Shown: positions 46,362 to 59,400 of the stretch, piece by piece
Layout: each line of letters begins with the position of its first letter
Numbering within the stretch: position 1 is the stretch's first letter
Assembly: GCF_002155965.1 (NCBI RefSeq)
Contig: NZ_MUMH01000045.1
Span: 1-64,000 of the forward strand
DNA length: 64,000 bases
Direction of reading: 5' to 3'
Source: Allokutzneria sp. NRRL B-24872
Lineage (GTDB): Bacteria; Actinomycetota; Actinomycetes; Mycobacteriales; Pseudonocardiaceae
The notes under the pieces: generated by a model
The model's database searches: none
Told to the model about the DNA's origin: nothing
Seen by the model: the letters and a program-made list of their open reading frames with translations, nothing else
Made by a program: the position numbers and the translations under genes

Positions 46362-49300
46362 ATGTCCAACGAGGACAAGCTCTTCGACTACCTCAAGCGC
46401 GTCACCGCCGACCTGCGCGAGGCGCGGCAGCGGCTGGACGAGTGGCGCGAGCCGATCGCGATCGTCGGCATGGCGTGCCGCTTCCCCGGCGGGATCGACG
46501 ACCCGGACGGGCTGTGGCGCCTGGTCACCGCCGGGGGCGAGGTGCTGTCGGAGACCCCGGCCGGTCGCGGCTGGAGCCTGGACTCCCACTACGACCCCGA
46601 TCCGGAGGCGCTGGGCCGGACCTACGTCCGCCACGGCGGGTTCTTCGAGGACCTGGCCGGGTTCGACGCGGACTTCTTCGGCATCTCGCCCCGCGAAGCC
46701 GTCGCGATGGACCCGCAGCAGCGACTGCTGCTGGAGACCACGTGGGAGGCGATCGAGCGCGCCGGGATCGCCCCTGGCAGCCTGCGCGGCGAGCGGGTCG
46801 GCGTGTTCGTCGGCTCCAACGGACAGGACTACAGCCGCCTGTCCGGGCCTGCCGAGCTGGAGGGCTACCTCGGGCTCGGCAGCGCGGCCAGCGTGTTGTC
46901 CGGGCGGGTCTCCTACCTGCTCGGGCTCGAAGGCCCGACGCTCACCGTGGACACCGCGTGCTCGTCGTCGCTGGTCGCGCTCCACCTTGCCGCGCAAGCA
47001 CTTCGCGCGCGGGAGTGCTCGCTGGCGGTGGTCGGTGGAGTCACCGTCATGTCGGTCCCGGACGTGTTCATCGAGCTGAGCCGTCAGGGCGCGCTGTCCC
47101 CGGACGGCCGCTCCAAGGCCTTCGCCGAGTCGGCCGACGGCGCCGGGTGGGCCGAGGGCGTGGCGGTGCTGGTGACCGCGACGCTGTCGGAGGCCGAGCG
47201 CAACGGCTACCCCGTCCTCGCGGTCGTCCGGGGGAGCGCGGTGAACCAGGACGGCGCGTCCAACGGGCTGACCGCGCCGAACGGGCCGTCCCAGGAGCGC
47301 GTGATCCGGCAGGCGCTGGCGAGCGCGGGCCTTCGACCGTCCGAAGTGGACGTTGTCGAAGCGCACGGCACAGGAACGCGCCTCGGCGACCCGATCGAGG
47401 CCGAAGCCCTGCTCGCCACCTACGGCCAGGGGCGCGCCGAAGACCCGCTTGCGGGGTCGAGCATCAAACGCGGGCCGTTGTGGCTGGGCTCTGTGAAATC
47501 CAACATCGGGCACACGCAGGCCGCCGCGGGCATCGCGGGCGTGATCAAGATGGTCGAGGCGATGCGGCACGACCTGCTGCCGAAGAGCCTGCACATCGAC
47601 ACGCCGACGACTCACGTCGACTGGTCCTCGGGCGAGGTCGCGCTGCTCACCGAGCACCGCCCGTGGCCCCGCACCGAAGCCCCACGCCGTGCCGCCGTGT
47701 CGTCGTTCGGCGTGAGCGGCACCAACGCCCACGTCGTCCTGGAAGAGAGCCCGGTCGCCGCCGAACCCCGCACGCCCGTGGGCAACCGGCTCGTTCCGTG
47801 GCTGCTCTCGGCGCGCGATGACGCTGCGCTCAAGGCGAAAGCACGCCAGCTCATCGAAGTCGATCACAACATTGTGGACGTCGCCTTCTCCTTGACTTCG
47901 GCCCGGGACGCGATGGAGCACCGCGCGGCGGTCGTCGCCGAGGACCGCGACGGCTTCCGGTCGTCGTTGGCGGCACTCGCTGACGGCGTTGCCGCTGCGG
48001 GTGTGGTGAAGGGCGTCGCGCGGGAGGCCAGCGACCGCGTGGTGTTCGTCTTTCCCGGCCAAGGTTCGCAGTGGGCGGGGATGGCGGTCGAGCTTCTGGA
48101 GTCCTCGCCGGTCTTCGCCGCGCGCATGGGCGAGTGCGCGGACGCGATCAAGTCCTTTGTGGACATTGATCTGATCGCCGTGCTCCGCGAGGGCTCGTAC
48201 ACCCGCATTGAGGTTTTGCAGCCGGTGTTGTGGGCCGTGATGGTGTCGCTCGCCGAGGTGTGGCGTTCGCACGGCGTGCAGCCTGCCGCCGTGGTCGGCA
48301 GTAGCCAGGGTGAGGTCGCCGCGGCCTGCGTCGCCGGTGCTCTGTCCCTTGTGGACGGTGCGCGCATTGTCGTTCTGCGAAGCCAGTTGTTCGCCGACGA
48401 GTTGGTGGGCAACGGCGCCGTGGCCTCCGTGGCGACCTCGCAGGAGGACGTCTTGGCGCGCTTGGCGAGCTGGCCGGACCTGGCGCTCGCCGGGATCAAC
48501 GGCCCCACGGCGGTCACGGTGGCGGGGCCGTTGGCGCCCTTGGCGGGCTTTGTCGCGGCGTGCGAGGCGGACGGGCTGCGCGCGCGGGTTCTCGACACTA
48601 CCGTCGCCTCGCACGGGCCTCAGGTCGATCCGTTGCACGACCGCCTGGTGCGCTCGCTCGCTGAGGTGCGGCCGACGTCCGGGGGCGTGCCGTTCTGCTC
48701 GACCGGATCGGCGTCGATCATCGACGGCGCCGAGTTGGACGCCGAGTACTGGTTCGCCAACGCGCGCCGCCCGGTTGACTTCCATGGTGCCATCAGCACG
48801 CTGCTCGCCGAGGGGCATCGCACCTTCGTCGAGATCAGCCCGCATCCTGTGCTCAGCACGGCGCTCCAAGCCACTGCCGAGGAGCAGGGGCACGACGTCG
48901 CGGTCGTCGGCACGTTGCGGCGCGGCGAGGGCGGCCAGGTCCGCATGCTCCTCTCGCTGGCCGAGGCGTTCACCCACGGCGTCCCGGTGGTCTGGAACGA
49001 CGTGTTCGACGGTGGCACGCGGGTCGACCTGCCGACCTATCCGTTCCAGCACAAGCGCTTCTGGCTCGACGGCGCTACTGCGGCCGGTGACGTTACTGCT
49101 GTCGGGCTCGGCGCGGTGGATCACCCGCTGCTCGGTGCGGCGCTCGACCTCGCCGGTGACGGATGCGTGCTCACCGGGCGGATCGCCTTGGAGTCGCAGA
49201 GCTGGCTCGCCGACCACAGCGCGCTGGGCACGGTGCTCGTTCCCGGAACCGCGTTGGTGGAACTCGCTGTCACGGCGGGGCGGCACGTCGGGCGCGGACA

Positions 49301-52300
49301 TCTGGCGGAGCTGACCCTGCACACACCGCTCGTGCTGCCGGAGACGGGTGGCGTGCGCGTCCAGGTCCGCGTCGGCGAGGACGGCGGGGTGCTGATCTCC
49401 TCCAACCTCGACGGCGAGGACGAGTGGGTCCGCCACGCCGAGGGGGCGCTCACCGCCGATCGTCCACTTCGGATGGCCACGGTGGACTGGCCGCCGGAGC
49501 GAGCGGAGCCGGTCGACGTCGCGGCGCTCTACCAACGCTTCGCCGACGTCGGTTACGGCTACGGGCCGCAGTTCCAATGCGTACGGGCTGCCTGGCGGCT
49601 TGGTACCGAGGTCTACGCCGAGGTCGTCCTGCCTGAGGGCATCGACCCGCGCGGATTCTCGTTGCACCCCGCGCTCTTCGATGCCGCGCTGCACCCCAGC
49701 GCGCTGCTCGGGGACCTCGATGAGGTGCGGTTGCCGTTCTCGTGGGAGGGCGTTTCGATCACCCCGACGAAGGCGACCGCGTTGCGCGTGCGCCTGACGC
49801 CCGGTGGTTCGGTGCTCATCGCCGACGAGCAGGGCGATGTGGTGGCTTCGGTCGACCGCCTCACGAGCAGGCCGGTCGCGGCGAAGCAGCTCAGCACGGC
49901 TCGCGGCGCGGCAGACTGGCTGTACGCGGTGGACTGGACGCCGATCCCGGCGCCCACGGCGAGCGTGCCTGACGACATCGCTGTCGTGCACGTCGACACC
50001 AGCGGTGACCCGGTCGAAGGCACCCACGCTGCGGTGAAGCACGTCTTGGCGCTGCTCCAGGAGTCGCTGACCACGTCCTCCCGACTGGCCGTGGTCACAC
50101 CCGACCTGGGCTTGGTGGCCAGCGCGGTGTGGGGTCTCGTGCGTGCCGCACAGAGTGAGCACCCGGGGCAGTTCGTGCTGGTGGAGTGCGATTCCCCCGA
50201 GCTGGTGCCAGCGGCGCTCGCGACCGGGGAACCGCAGATCGCCGTGCGCGACGGCGAGTTCTTCGTGCCCCGGTTCGCGCGCGTGCCCAAGCCCGCCGGT
50301 GCGCCAAGCTTCGGCGGGACGGTGCTGATCACCGGTGCGACGGGCTTGCTCGGTGGTTTGATCGCGCGGCACCTCGTCGCTGAGCATGGCGTGCGGCGTC
50401 TGGTTCTGTTGGGGCGCAGGGGTGTGGTCGACGCGGAGCTGGATGCGGAGGTCACCGTCGTCGCCTGTGATGTGACCGATCGCGAAGCGTTGGCTACGGT
50501 GTTCGCCGAACACGACATCACGGCGGTGATCCACGCGGCCGGCGTGCTTGATGACGGCGTGATCGAGACGTTGACCGACGAGCAGGTCGACTCCGTCCTT
50601 GCGTCCAAAGTAGATGGTGCGTGGAACCTGCACGAGCTGAGCGCGGACGTCTCCGCGTTCGTGCTGTTCTCCTCTGCCGCTGGTGTCCTCGGTTCGCCGG
50701 GCCAGGGGAACTACGCTGCCGCCAACGGATTCCTGGACGCGCTCGCCGAGTTCCGCCGTGCGCAAGGGCTTCCGGCGCAGTCGCTCGCGTGGGGGCTGTG
50801 GGAGTCGACCGGCGACATGGCCGGAGAGCTGAGCGCGGCCGACCTCGCGCGGATGGCCCGTGGTGGAGTTCTGCCGCTGTCCGTCGAGCAGGGCCTCGCG
50901 CTCTTCGACGCGGCGTGCGCCACCGACAAGGCCGTGCTTGCTCCGGTGCGCTTGGACACCACCGGGCTGAGCGGCGCGGTTCCGCCGCTGTTGCGCTCCG
51001 TCGTTCGTGCGCGGCCGACGACGTGGGCGGGGGATCTTGCCGCGTTGTCGGAGTCCGAACGCGACCGCGTGCTGCTGGAGCTGGTGCGTGCTCAGGCGGC
51101 TGCTGTGCTCGGGCGGGCGGAGATCGAGGCCACGCGGGCGTTCCGCGACGTCGGCTTCGACTCGTTGACCTCGGTCGAGCTGCGCAACCGCCTCGCCACC
51201 GCGACCGGGCTCCGGCTTCCGGCGACCCTGGTCTTCGACCACCCGACACCGGCCGCGCTCGCCGCCCACCTCCGCACCGAGGCGCTGGGTTCACCTCGAC
51301 GAACCCAAGCTCCCGCAAGGGTCTCACCCGTGTCGGAGCCCATCGCGATCGTGGGCATGGCCTGCCGGTTCCCCGGTGGTCTGGCCTCCCCCGAGCAGCT
51401 GTGGGATTTCATCCAGGACGGCGGCGACGCGGCCGGCCCCTTCCCCGCAGACCGGGGTTGGGACCTGGCGAGGCTGTTCGACTCCGACCCGGAGGCGATC
51501 GGCAAGAGCTACGTCCGCGAGGCCGGTTTCCTCTACGACGCCGCCGAGTTCGACGCCGATTTCTTCGGGATCTCACCCCGCGAAGCGCTGTCGATGGACC
51601 CGCAGCAACGGCTGCTGCTGGAGACCTCGTGGGAGGTCTTGGAGCGAGCGGGCATCGATCCCACATCGGTGCGCGGCACGAGGACCGGGGTTTTCGCGGG
51701 CGTGATGTACGCCGAGTACGGCGGACGGCTGCGCACCATTCCCAGCGAGCTGGAGGGCTACGTCGGCAACGGCAGCGCGGGAAGCGTTGCGTCGGGTCGA
51801 GTCGCCTACACGCTGGGGCTGGAAGGGCCTGCGGTCACGGTGGACACCGCGTGCTCGTCGTCGCTGGTGGCGCTGCACTTGGCGTGCCAGTCGCTGCGTC
51901 AGGGGGACAGCACGCTCGCGCTCGCCGGTGGTGTGTCGGTGCTGTCCACCCCGAACCTCTTCGTGCAGTACAGCCGCCAGCGCGGCCTCGCGCCGGACGG
52001 CCGGTGCAAGCCGTTCGCCGCCGCCGCAGACGGAGCCGCCTTCAGCGAGGGGGCCGCGATGGTGCTCCTGGAGCGCTTGTCCGACGCCGAGCGCAACGGG
52101 CACCCCGTCCTCGCGGTCGTCCGGGGGAGCGCGGTGAACCAGGACGGCGCCTCCAATGGCCTGACCGCGCCGAACGGGCCCGCCCAGCAGCGCGTGATCA
52201 CGCAGGCGCTGGCCAACGCGCGCCTGACACCGTCCGATGTGGACGTTGTGGAGGCGCACGGCACCGGCACGACACTGGGCGATCCCATTGAGGCCCAAGC

Positions 52301-55300
52301 AATTCTGGCGACCTACGGCCAGGACCGCGAGACGCCGTTGTGGTTGGGGTCGTTGAAGTCGAACCTCGGCCACACGCAGGCCGCGGCCGGTGTGGCTGGT
52401 GTGATCAAGACGGTGCTGGCGATGCGGCACCGAGTGCTGCCGAAGACGTTGCGGGTGGACGAGCCGACGCCGCACGTGGACTGGTCGGCGGGCTCGGTGC
52501 GGCTGCTGACCGAGGCGCAGCCGTGGGACGGGCCGCGTCGAGCCGGTGTGTCGTCCTTCGGCGTGAGCGGTACCAACGCGCATGTCATCGTCGAAGCGGG
52601 GCCGGAGGAGGTTCCGGCCGAGCCGCAGGACGGCGTGCTCGCGTGGGTCGTCTCCGCTCGTGGTGGGTCCGCGCTGCGCGGGCAGGCTGCCGAGCTTTTG
52701 TCCATTGTGGACGCTGAGCATCCGGCCGATGTCGGGTACTCGTTGATCACCGGGCGTGCCGCGCTGCCTGAGCGGGCCGTGGTGATCGGGGAGGACCGCG
52801 CGGAGTTCCGCCGTGGCCTGACCGCGCTCGCGGCGGGAGAACCCGCTGACAACCTGATCGTCGGCACGGCGGCTGAGCAGCCCGACGTGGTGTTCGTCTT
52901 CCCCGGCCAAGGGGCGCAGTGGTCGGGCATGGCGGTGGAGCTGCTGGACTCCTCCCCGGTGTTCGCCGAGCGCATGGCGGAGTGCGCGGCGGCCCTGGAA
53001 CCGTTCGTGGAGTGGAACTTGCTCGACGCAGTGCGGCGCGGTGACTTCGACCGGGTTGACGTCGTGCAGCCGGTGCTGTGGGCCGTGATGGTGTCGCTCG
53101 CCGAGGTGTGGCGTTCGCATGGCGTCGAGCCAAGCGCGGTGCTCGGGCACAGCCAGGGCGAGATCGCGGCTGCCTGCGTCGCGGGTGCTCTGTCCCTTGT
53201 GGACGGTGCTCGGGTGGTGGCGTTGCGCAGCAAGGCGCTCAGCGTGCTGTCCGGGAAGGGCGGCATGGTGTCCGTTCCGCTCCCGGTCGAGCAGACCCGC
53301 GACCTCATCGCGCGGTGGGACGGCAAGATCTCCGTTGCGGCGGTCAACGGCCCCGGTGCCACGGTGGTGTCGGGCGACGCCGATGCGCTGGCCGAACTCC
53401 TTGCCGAGGACGCTCGGGCCAAGCGCATCCCGGTGGACTACGCCTCGCACTCCGTGCAGGTCGAGGCGATCCGCGACGACGTTCTCACCGCGCTCGCGCC
53501 GATCGTGCCCCGCGCTTGCACCGTGCCGTTCTGCTCGTCGGTCACCGGTGATCTGCTCGACACCGTCGAGCTGGACGCGGAGTACTGGTACCGCAGCCTG
53601 CGCCAGACCGTGGAGTTCGAAGCGGCCACGCGCTCGCTGCTCCGGCCTGGCACGGTGTTCATCGAGGTCAGCCCGCATGCTGTGCTGTCGATGGCCATTC
53701 AGGACACGGTCGGCGACGCGTCCGTGCTCGGAACGCTGCGGCGGGGGGACGGCGGCCTCAGGCGGCTGACGATGTCGCTGGCCGAAGCGCACGTGCGAGG
53801 TGTTGCCGTGCGGTGGCCGGAGTGGTCGGGCCGTCGGGTCGACCTGCCGACCTATGCCTTCGACCGCAAGCGCTATTGGCTGGACGACCAGGCGGTCGCC
53901 GACGTCGAAGGGGCCGGGCTCTCCTCGCCCGATCACCCGTTGCTGGGCGCGGTGGTCGACCTCGGCGAGGACGGGTGCGTGCTCACCGGCCGGATCTCGC
54001 TGGAGTCGCACGGCTGGCTGGCCGATCACGCTGTGCTGGGCTCGGTGCTGGTGCCCGGGACCGCGTTGGTGGACCTCGCGATCACGGCCGGACGGGAGCG
54101 CGGTCTCTCGCATCTGGCGGAGCTGGCGCTTCAGGTTCCGTTGGTACTGCCGGAGAACGGCGCGGTGCTGCTGCGTGTCAGGGTCGATGCGACCGGCTCG
54201 GTGACGATCTCTTCGCGGCAGAACGGGCGGCAGGACTGGGTGCAGCACGCCTCGGGTGTGCTCGCCGCCGACGCGGTGCTCACGGAGCACCTTGCGGAAT
54301 GGCCGCCCGTTGGCGCGGAGCCGGTGGACATCGCTGATCTGTACGAACGGTTCTCCCTGGCAGGATTGGACTACGGCCCGGCCTTCCAGGGGCTGCGGGC
54401 GGCGTGGCGGCGCGGCGAAGAGGTCTTCGCGGAGGTCGCCGCTGAGGTCACCGGCGACTTCGCCGTGCACCCGGCGCTGCTCGACGCTGCCCTGCAAGCC
54501 ATGGCGGTGCGCGGGGACGACGAGGTCAGGCTGCCGTTCACGTGGTCGGAGGTGTCGATCGGGCGCGGGACACCGGCGCGAGTGCGACTGCGCCCGGCCG
54601 GCGAAGGGCTGTCCGCGCTGATCACCGACGCGACCGGGGCGCCCGTCGCCTCGATCGGCTCGCTGGTGACGCGGCCGGTGACCCAGGTCGGCCCCGACTC
54701 GCTGTTCCGGGTCGTGTGGACCGAACTGCCGCCGCGACGACCGCACGCGTGGAGCTGGGCGATCCTCGGCGGCGAGCACGCCGGGCTGGCCAAGGCCCTG
54801 GAGTCGGCGCGCACCTTCCCCGACCTGGACTCGCTGGTCGAGGAGAGCTCCGCGCTGCCCGACGCCGTGGCTTTCCTGCTGGAGAGCAACGACGACGATC
54901 CCGTGCGCGCCACGCACGACGCGGTCGCTCGCGTGCTGGAGCTTGTGCAGGCGCGCCCTGACGACTGTCGCTTGGTGGTCGTGAGCAGGACCGGAGACCT
55001 CGCCGCAGCCGCTGCCGCTGGGCTGGTGAAGTCGGCTCAGGCCGAGGCGCCAGGGCGGATCACGTTGGTGGAGTGCGACTTCGACGACCTCAGCCTCCTG
55101 CCTGCGGCGGTCGCCACGGACGAGCCGCACGTGGTGATCCGGTCGGGAGCGGTGTTCGCGCCGCGCCTCGCCCGGTCCTCGGAACGGGGGACGCCGCCCA
55201 CCTTCGAGGGAACCGTGTTGATCACCGGAGCGACGGGCCTGCTCGGTGGCTTGATCGCGCGGCACCTCGTCGCCGAACATGGCGTGCGGCGTCTGGTTCT

Positions 55301-56417
55301 GTTGGGGCGCAGCGGAGTGGTCGAAGGAGATCTGGACGCGGAGGTCACCGTCGTCGCCTGTGACGTGACCGATCGCGACGCGTTGGCCGCAGTGTTCGAC
55401 GCGCACGAGATCACGGCGGTGGTCCACGCCGCCGGAGTGCTCGACGATGGCGCGATCGGATCGCTTACGCCGCAACGGGTTTCCTCGGTCCTGGCGCCCA
55501 AGGTCGACGGTGCGTGGAACCTGCACGAGCTGACCCGCGAGCGCGAGCTGTCCGCGTTCGTGCTGTTCTCCTCGTCGGCGGGTCTGATGGGTGGCGCGGG
55601 GCAGGGCAACTACGCGGCGGCCAACTCATTCCTTGACGCGCTGGCCGAACACCGCCGCGCCGAGGGCCTGCCCGCGCAGTCGCTGGCTTGGGGGTGGTGG
55701 GCGCCGCCGAGCGGGATGACCACCGGTGTCGACGAGGATCGTCTTGGCAGAGCGGGAGTTCTGCCGCTGTCGGTGGAAGAGGGGCTGGCGTTGTTCGACG
55801 CGGCGCTCGCCTCGGAGGAGCCCGTGCTCGCGCCGATCCGGCTCGACCTCGGCGCTCTGCGCGGCAGGGATGTGCCGTTGCTGCGCGGAATTCTGCGGGC
55901 GCCGGTGCGGGCTCAGGTCGAAGGTGGCTTCGCGGAGCGGTTCGCCGACGCGCCGGAGAACCTGCGTCCGCGCCTGCTGGTCGATCTGGTGCGCAAGCAG
56001 GCCGCTGCCGTGCTCGGGCACACCGACGTGGACGCGGTCGGCGCCGAGCGGGGCTTCTTGGAGCTGGGCCTCGATTCGCTCACCGCGGTCGAGCTGCGCA
56101 ACCGCCTCGGCGAAGCGACCGGGCTGCGGCTGCCCGCGACCACCGTGTTCGACCACCCGAGCCCGGCCGCCCTGGCACAACACCTCGGCGGCCTGCTCGC
56201 TGGGCGGCGGGGCGTGGACGTGCTCGGCGAGCTGGACCGGATGGAGAAGCTGGTCATGGCGCTGCCACCGGAGGACCCCGGCCGGGAACGGGCGCGGGCC
56301 CGGCTGCTGGCGCTGGCGGCGGCGTGCCTCCCCACGCGGGAGCCCTCGCCCGAGCTGGCGACGGCGGGCCTCGACGACATGTTCGCGATCATCGACGACG
56401 AGCTGGAGCAGCCATGA
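46362..56417 (+). CDS. Modular type I PKS: modules 4 and 5 (each KS-AT-DH-KR-ACP)
   Basis: This 3351-residue protein begins with a coiled-coil docking segment ([20 protein letters not shown]) that would pair with the tail of the preceding PKS. Module 4: KS (Cys200); AT whose active site reads GSSQG instead of GHSQG (Ser648), with VASH indicating methylmalonyl; DH with [10 protein letters not shown] (His952) and Asp1107; B-type KR ([11 protein letters not shown], Tyr1451); ACP (Ser1601). Module 5: KS (Cys1831); AT with GHSQG and YASH (Ser2264); DH (His2556, Asp2708); B-type KR (Tyr3084); ACP (Ser3239). All catalytic residues are present, so each module should install a trisubstituted double bond. 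The start is the ATG at 46362; the frame is open far upstream inside the previous gene, but only this ATG gives the docking helix. The stop overlaps the next start (ATGA). Confidence 0.93.
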   Translation: MSNEDKLFDYLKRVTADLREARQRLDEWREPIAIVGMACRFPGGIDDPDGLWRLVTAGGEVLSETPAGRGWSLDSHYDPDPEALGRTYVRHGGFFEDLAGFDADFFGISPREAVAMDPQQRLLLETTWEAIERAGIAPGSLRGERVGVFVGSNGQDYSRLSGPAELEGYLGLGSAASVLSGRVSYLLGLEGPTLTVDTACSSSLVALHLAAQALRARECSLAVVGGVTVMSVPDVFIELSRQGALSPDGRSKAFAESADGAGWAEGVAVLVTATLSEAERNGYPVLAVVRGSAVNQDGASNGLTAPNGPSQERVIRQALASAGLRPSEVDVVEAHGTGTRLGDPIEAEALLATYGQGRAEDPLAGSSIKRGPLWLGSVKSNIGHTQAAAGIAGVIKMVEAMRHDLLPKSLHIDTPTTHVDWSSGEVALLTEHRPWPRTEAPRRAAVSSFGVSGTNAHVVLEESPVAAEPRTPVGNRLVPWLLSARDDAALKAKARQLIEVDHNIVDVAFSLTSARDAMEHRAAVVAEDRDGFRSSLAALADGVAAAGVVKGVAREASDRVVFVFPGQGSQWAGMAVELLESSPVFAARMGECADAIKSFVDIDLIAVLREGSYTRIEVLQPVLWAVMVSLAEVWRSHGVQPAAVVGSSQGEVAAACVAGALSLVDGARIVVLRSQLFADELVGNGAVASVATSQEDVLARLASWPDLALAGINGPTAVTVAGPLAPLAGFVAACEADGLRARVLDTTVASHGPQVDPLHDRLVRSLAEVRPTSGGVPFCSTGSASIIDGAELDAEYWFANARRPVDFHGAISTLLAEGHRTFVEISPHPVLSTALQATAEEQGHDVAVVGTLRRGEGGQVRMLLSLAEAFTHGVPVVWNDVFDGGTRVDLPTYPFQHKRFWLDGATAAGDVTAVGLGAVDHPLLGAALDLAGDGCVLTGRIALESQSWLADHSALGTVLVPGTALVELAVTAGRHVGRGHLAELTLHTPLVLPETGGVRVQVRVGEDGGVLISSNLDGEDEWVRHAEGALTADRPLRMATVDWPPERAEPVDVAALYQRFADVGYGYGPQFQCVRAAWRLGTEVYAEVVLPEGIDPRGFSLHPALFDAALHPSALLGDLDEVRLPFSWEGVSITPTKATALRVRLTPGGSVLIADEQGDVVASVDRLTSRPVAAKQLSTARGAADWLYAVDWTPIPAPTASVPDDIAVVHVDTSGDPVEGTHAAVKHVLALLQESLTTSSRLAVVTPDLGLVASAVWGLVRAAQSEHPGQFVLVECDSPELVPAALATGEPQIAVRDGEFFVPRFARVPKPAGAPSFGGTVLITGATGLLGGLIARHLVAEHGVRRLVLLGRRGVVDAELDAEVTVVACDVTDREALATVFAEHDITAVIHAAGVLDDGVIETLTDEQVDSVLASKVDGAWNLHELSADVSAFVLFSSAAGVLGSPGQGNYAAANGFLDALAEFRRAQGLPAQSLAWGLWESTGDMAGELSAADLARMARGGVLPLSVEQGLALFDAACATDKAVLAPVRLDTTGLSGAVPPLLRSVVRARPTTWAGDLAALSESERDRVLLELVRAQAAAVLGRAEIEATRAFRDVGFDSLTSVELRNRLATATGLRLPATLVFDHPTPAALAAHLRTEALGSPRRTQAPARVSPVSEPIAIVGMACRFPGGLASPEQLWDFIQDGGDAAGPFPADRGWDLARLFDSDPEAIGKSYVREAGFLYDAAEFDADFFGISPREALSMDPQQRLLLETSWEVLERAGIDPTSVRGTRTGVFAGVMYAEYGGRLRTIPSELEGYVGNGSAGSVASGRVAYTLGLEGPAVTVDTACSSSLVALHLACQSLRQGDSTLALAGGVSVLSTPNLFVQYSRQRGLAPDGRCKPFAAAADGAAFSEGAAMVLLERLSDAERNGHPVLAVVRGSAVNQDGASNGLTAPNGPAQQRVITQALANARLTPSDVDVVEAHGTGTTLGDPIEAQAILATYGQDRETPLWLGSLKSNLGHTQAAAGVAGVIKTVLAMRHRVLPKTLRVDEPTPHVDWSAGSVRLLTEAQPWDGPRRAGVSSFGVSGTNAHVIVEAGPEEVPAEPQDGVLAWVVSARGGSALRGQAAELLSIVDAEHPADVGYSLITGRAALPERAVVIGEDRAEFRRGLTALAAGEPADNLIVGTAAEQPDVVFVFPGQGAQWSGMAVELLDSSPVFAERMAECAAALEPFVEWNLLDAVRRGDFDRVDVVQPVLWAVMVSLAEVWRSHGVEPSAVLGHSQGEIAAACVAGALSLVDGARVVALRSKALSVLSGKGGMVSVPLPVEQTRDLIARWDGKISVAAVNGPGATVVSGDADALAELLAEDARAKRIPVDYASHSVQVEAIRDDVLTALAPIVPRACTVPFCSSVTGDLLDTVELDAEYWYRSLRQTVEFEAATRSLLRPGTVFIEVSPHAVLSMAIQDTVGDASVLGTLRRGDGGLRRLTMSLAEAHVRGVAVRWPEWSGRRVDLPTYAFDRKRYWLDDQAVADVEGAGLSSPDHPLLGAVVDLGEDGCVLTGRISLESHGWLADHAVLGSVLVPGTALVDLAITAGRERGLSHLAELALQVPLVLPENGAVLLRVRVDATGSVTISSRQNGRQDWVQHASGVLAADAVLTEHLAEWPPVGAEPVDIADLYERFSLAGLDYGPAFQGLRAAWRRGEEVFAEVAAEVTGDFAVHPALLDAALQAMAVRGDDEVRLPFTWSEVSIGRGTPARVRLRPAGEGLSALITDATGAPVASIGSLVTRPVTQVGPDSLFRVVWTELPPRRPHAWSWAILGGEHAGLAKALESARTFPDLDSLVEESSALPDAVAFLLESNDDDPVRATHDAVARVLELVQARPDDCRLVVVSRTGDLAAAAAAGLVKSAQAEAPGRITLVECDFDDLSLLPAAVATDEPHVVIRSGAVFAPRLARSSERGTPPTFEGTVLITGATGLLGGLIARHLVAEHGVRRLVLLGRSGVVEGDLDAEVTVVACDVTDRDALAAVFDAHEITAVVHAAGVLDDGAIGSLTPQRVSSVLAPKVDGAWNLHELTRERELSAFVLFSSSAGLMGGAGQGNYAAANSFLDALAEHRRAEGLPAQSLAWGWWAPPSGMTTGVDEDRLGRAGVLPLSVEEGLALFDAALASEEPVLAPIRLDLGALRGRDVPLLRGILRAPVRAQVEGGFAERFADAPENLRPRLLVDLVRKQAAAVLGHTDVDAVGAERGFLELGLDSLTAVELRNRLGEATGLRLPATTVFDHPSPAALAQHLGGLLAGRRGVDVLGELDRMEKLVMALPPEDPGRERARARLLALAAACLPTREPSPELATAGLDDMFAIIDDELEQP

Positions 56418-59400
56418 CCGCGGGTGCCTCGGACGAGAAGGTTCTCGCCTACCTCAAGCGGCTGACCACCGATCTGCGGCAGACCCGCGAGCGGCTGCGC
56501 GCCGCCGAGTCCCGGCGCAGCGAGCCGATCGCGATCATCGGCATGGCCTGCCGCCTGCCCGGCGGAGTGAGCACGCCCGAGCAGCTGGGCGAGCTGCTCG
56601 CCCGCGGCGCCGACGCGATCTCGCCGCTGCCCACCGACCGCGGCTGGGACCTCGCGGCCCTGGCCGCGGACCCGGAACTGCCGGGGACCTGTTACGCCAG
56701 CGGCGGCGGGTTCCTGGCCGGCGCGGCGGACTTCGACCCGGAGTTCTTCGGGATCTCACCCCGCGAAGCCCTCGCGATGGACCCGCAGCAACGCCTGCTG
56801 CTGGAGACCTCGTGGGAGGCTTTCGAACGCGCCGGGATCGACCCGTTGTCGTTGCGGGGAAGCAGAACCGGCGTGTTCACCGGGCTCATGCACCACGAGT
56901 ACGCCGCGCGCCTGCACCGGGTTCCGCGTGAGCTGGAGGGCTACCTCGGCAACGGCAGCGCGGGCAGCATCGCTTCCGGCCGGGTCGCCTACACCCTCGG
57001 CTTGGAGGGCCCAGCGATCACTGTGGACACCGCGTGCTCGTCGTCGTTGGTGGCGCTTCACCTGGCGTGCCAGGCGTTGCGGGCCGGGGACTGCACGCTC
57101 GCCGTCGCAGGGGGCGTGTCGGTCATGGCCACACCCGGCGGACTGGTGGAGTTCAGCCGCCAACGCGGCTTGTCGCCGGATGGGCGCTGCAAGGCCTTCG
57201 CCGACTCCGCTGACGGCACCGGGCTCGCGGAGGGCGCGGCGATCGTGGTCGTGGAGCGCCTGTCCGACGCGCAGCGCAACGGGCATCCGGTGCTGGCCGT
57301 CGTGCGCGGCTCGGCGATCAACTCCGATGGCGCGAGCAGCGGGCTGACCGCGCCCAACGGCCCTTCCCAGGAGCGCGTGATCCGCGCCGCGCTGGACAAC
57401 GCCGGGCTCGCACCGTCCGATGTGGACGTTGTGGAGGCGCACGGTACCGGCACGATGTTGGGTGATCCCATTGAGGCGCAGGTGATTCTGGCGACCTATG
57501 GTCAGGATCGCGAGGTTCCGTTGTGGTTGGGGTCGTTGAAGTCGAACCTCGGCCACACGCAGGCCGCGGCCGGTGTCGCCGGTGTGATCAAGATGGTCGT
57601 GTCGATGGGGCGGGGAGTGCTGCCGCGCACCCTGCACGTCGACCAGCCTTCGTCGCAGGTGGACTGGTCGGTCGGTTCGGTCCGGCTGCTCACCGAGGAG
57701 CAGCCGTGGACCGGTCCGCGCCGCGCCGGTGTGTCGTCCTTTGGCGTAAGCGGGACCAACGCCCACGTCGTCCTGGAGGCGACGCCGTCGTTGGCGCCTG
57801 CAGTCGGGTGCGAGGCTGGGCCGTGGTTGCTGTCGGGCCGGAGTCCGCAGCGCCTGCGCGCTCAGGCCTCGGCACTTGTGTCCTCTGTGGACGGACAGGC
57901 AGTCGGTGACGTCGGCTTCTCGCTGGCCACGAACCGGTCCGCCTGGGAGCACCGCGCGGTCGTCCTGTCCGACCACCTCGCCGGGCTCCGGGCGGTCGCT
58001 GAGGGTGCCTCCGTTCCGCAGGTCGTTTTTGGGACCGTGACCCAGGGCGGACTGGGTTTCCTGTTCACCGGTCAGGGTTCGCAGCGGGCTGGGATGGGCC
58101 GCGACCTGCGTGTTTATCCGGTTTTCGCTGCTGCGTACGACGCGGTGGGCCTGGAGATCGGCGACGACCTCGACCAGACCGTGAATGCTCAGCGGGCGTT
58201 GTTCGCGTTCGAGGTGGCGTTGTTCCGGTTGTTCGAGTCGTGGGGCGTGCGCCCGGACTTCGTCGCCGGGCACTCGATCGGTGAGGTCGCGGCTGCGCAC
58301 GTCGCTGGTGTGTTGTCGCTGGATGACGCGTGTGTCCTGGTGGAGGCCCGGTCGCGCCTGATGCAGAGCATGCCGCCCGGCGTGATGGTTGCGGTGCAGG
58401 CCAGCGTGGAGGAACTGGGCGAGCTGCCTTCGGGGGTGTGCATCGCGGCGGTGAACTCGCCGTCGTCGGTGGTGCTGTCTGGTGACCCCGTCGTGGAGGA
58501 GTTCGCGGCTCGGTGGAAGCACAAGAAGCTCCGCGTGAGTCACGCGTTCCACTCGCATCACATGGACGGGATGCTGGCTGAGTTCCGCGAGGTGGTGCGC
58601 GGGCTGACGTTCAACCGGCCGCAGCTCGGCATGCTCGGTGACGTCACTGACCCGGAGCACTGGGTGCGCCAGGTCCGCGAACCCGTGCTGTTCCTCGACG
58701 CGGTAAAGGGACTGCGTACCGAAGGGGTCCGGACGCTGCTCGAACTGGGACCCGATGCCGTGTTGACCGCGATGGGCGCGGAATGCGTGGAGGACGCCGC
58801 GTTCGTGCCGACACTCCGTCCCGAGCGGCCGGAACCCGATGCCGTGATCACCGCCTTGGCGCACCTGCACGTGCGCGGCATCCACGTCGACTGGCCCGTG
58901 TTGTTCCCAGGAGCGCGGCGCGTGGACCTGCCGACGACGGTGTTCCACCACGAGCGCCTCTGGCTGGACCAGACCACGGTCGGCGTCGGCCTGCCGTCTG
59001 CTGAACACCCGCTGATGACGGGCGTGCTCGACCTCGACGACGGCGGCCACGTGCTGGTCGGCGGGCTGCGCGCGCAGGGCTGGCTCAGCGAACACGTCCT
59101 GGCCGGGGCGGCCACGGTGCCGGGGACCGCGCTCGTCGAACTGGCCATCGCGGCCGGACGCCGTGCCGGGTTCGGGCGGCTCGCCGAGCTGACCATTCTC
59201 GAACCTCTGGTGCTGACCGAAACCGACGTCACGGTCCAGGTTCAGGTGGCCCCCGGCGGAGAAGTGACCGTGTCCTCGCAGGGGGTGCGGCACGCCGAGG
59301 GAATCCTCGTGGCCGCCGCGCCGCTGAGTGCGAAGCCGTGGACGCCGCAGGAACCCCTGGACATCACGAGCTTCTACGAGCGCATCGGTGTCGCCTACGG

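Noticed and set aside
46083-51269. A 1728-codon open frame on the minus strand, antisense to the second modular PKS
   Set aside because: Long antisense frames are expected in very GC-rich coding DNA. Its translation is low-complexity and Arg/Gly/His-rich without any domain, while the plus strand encodes complete PKS domains.
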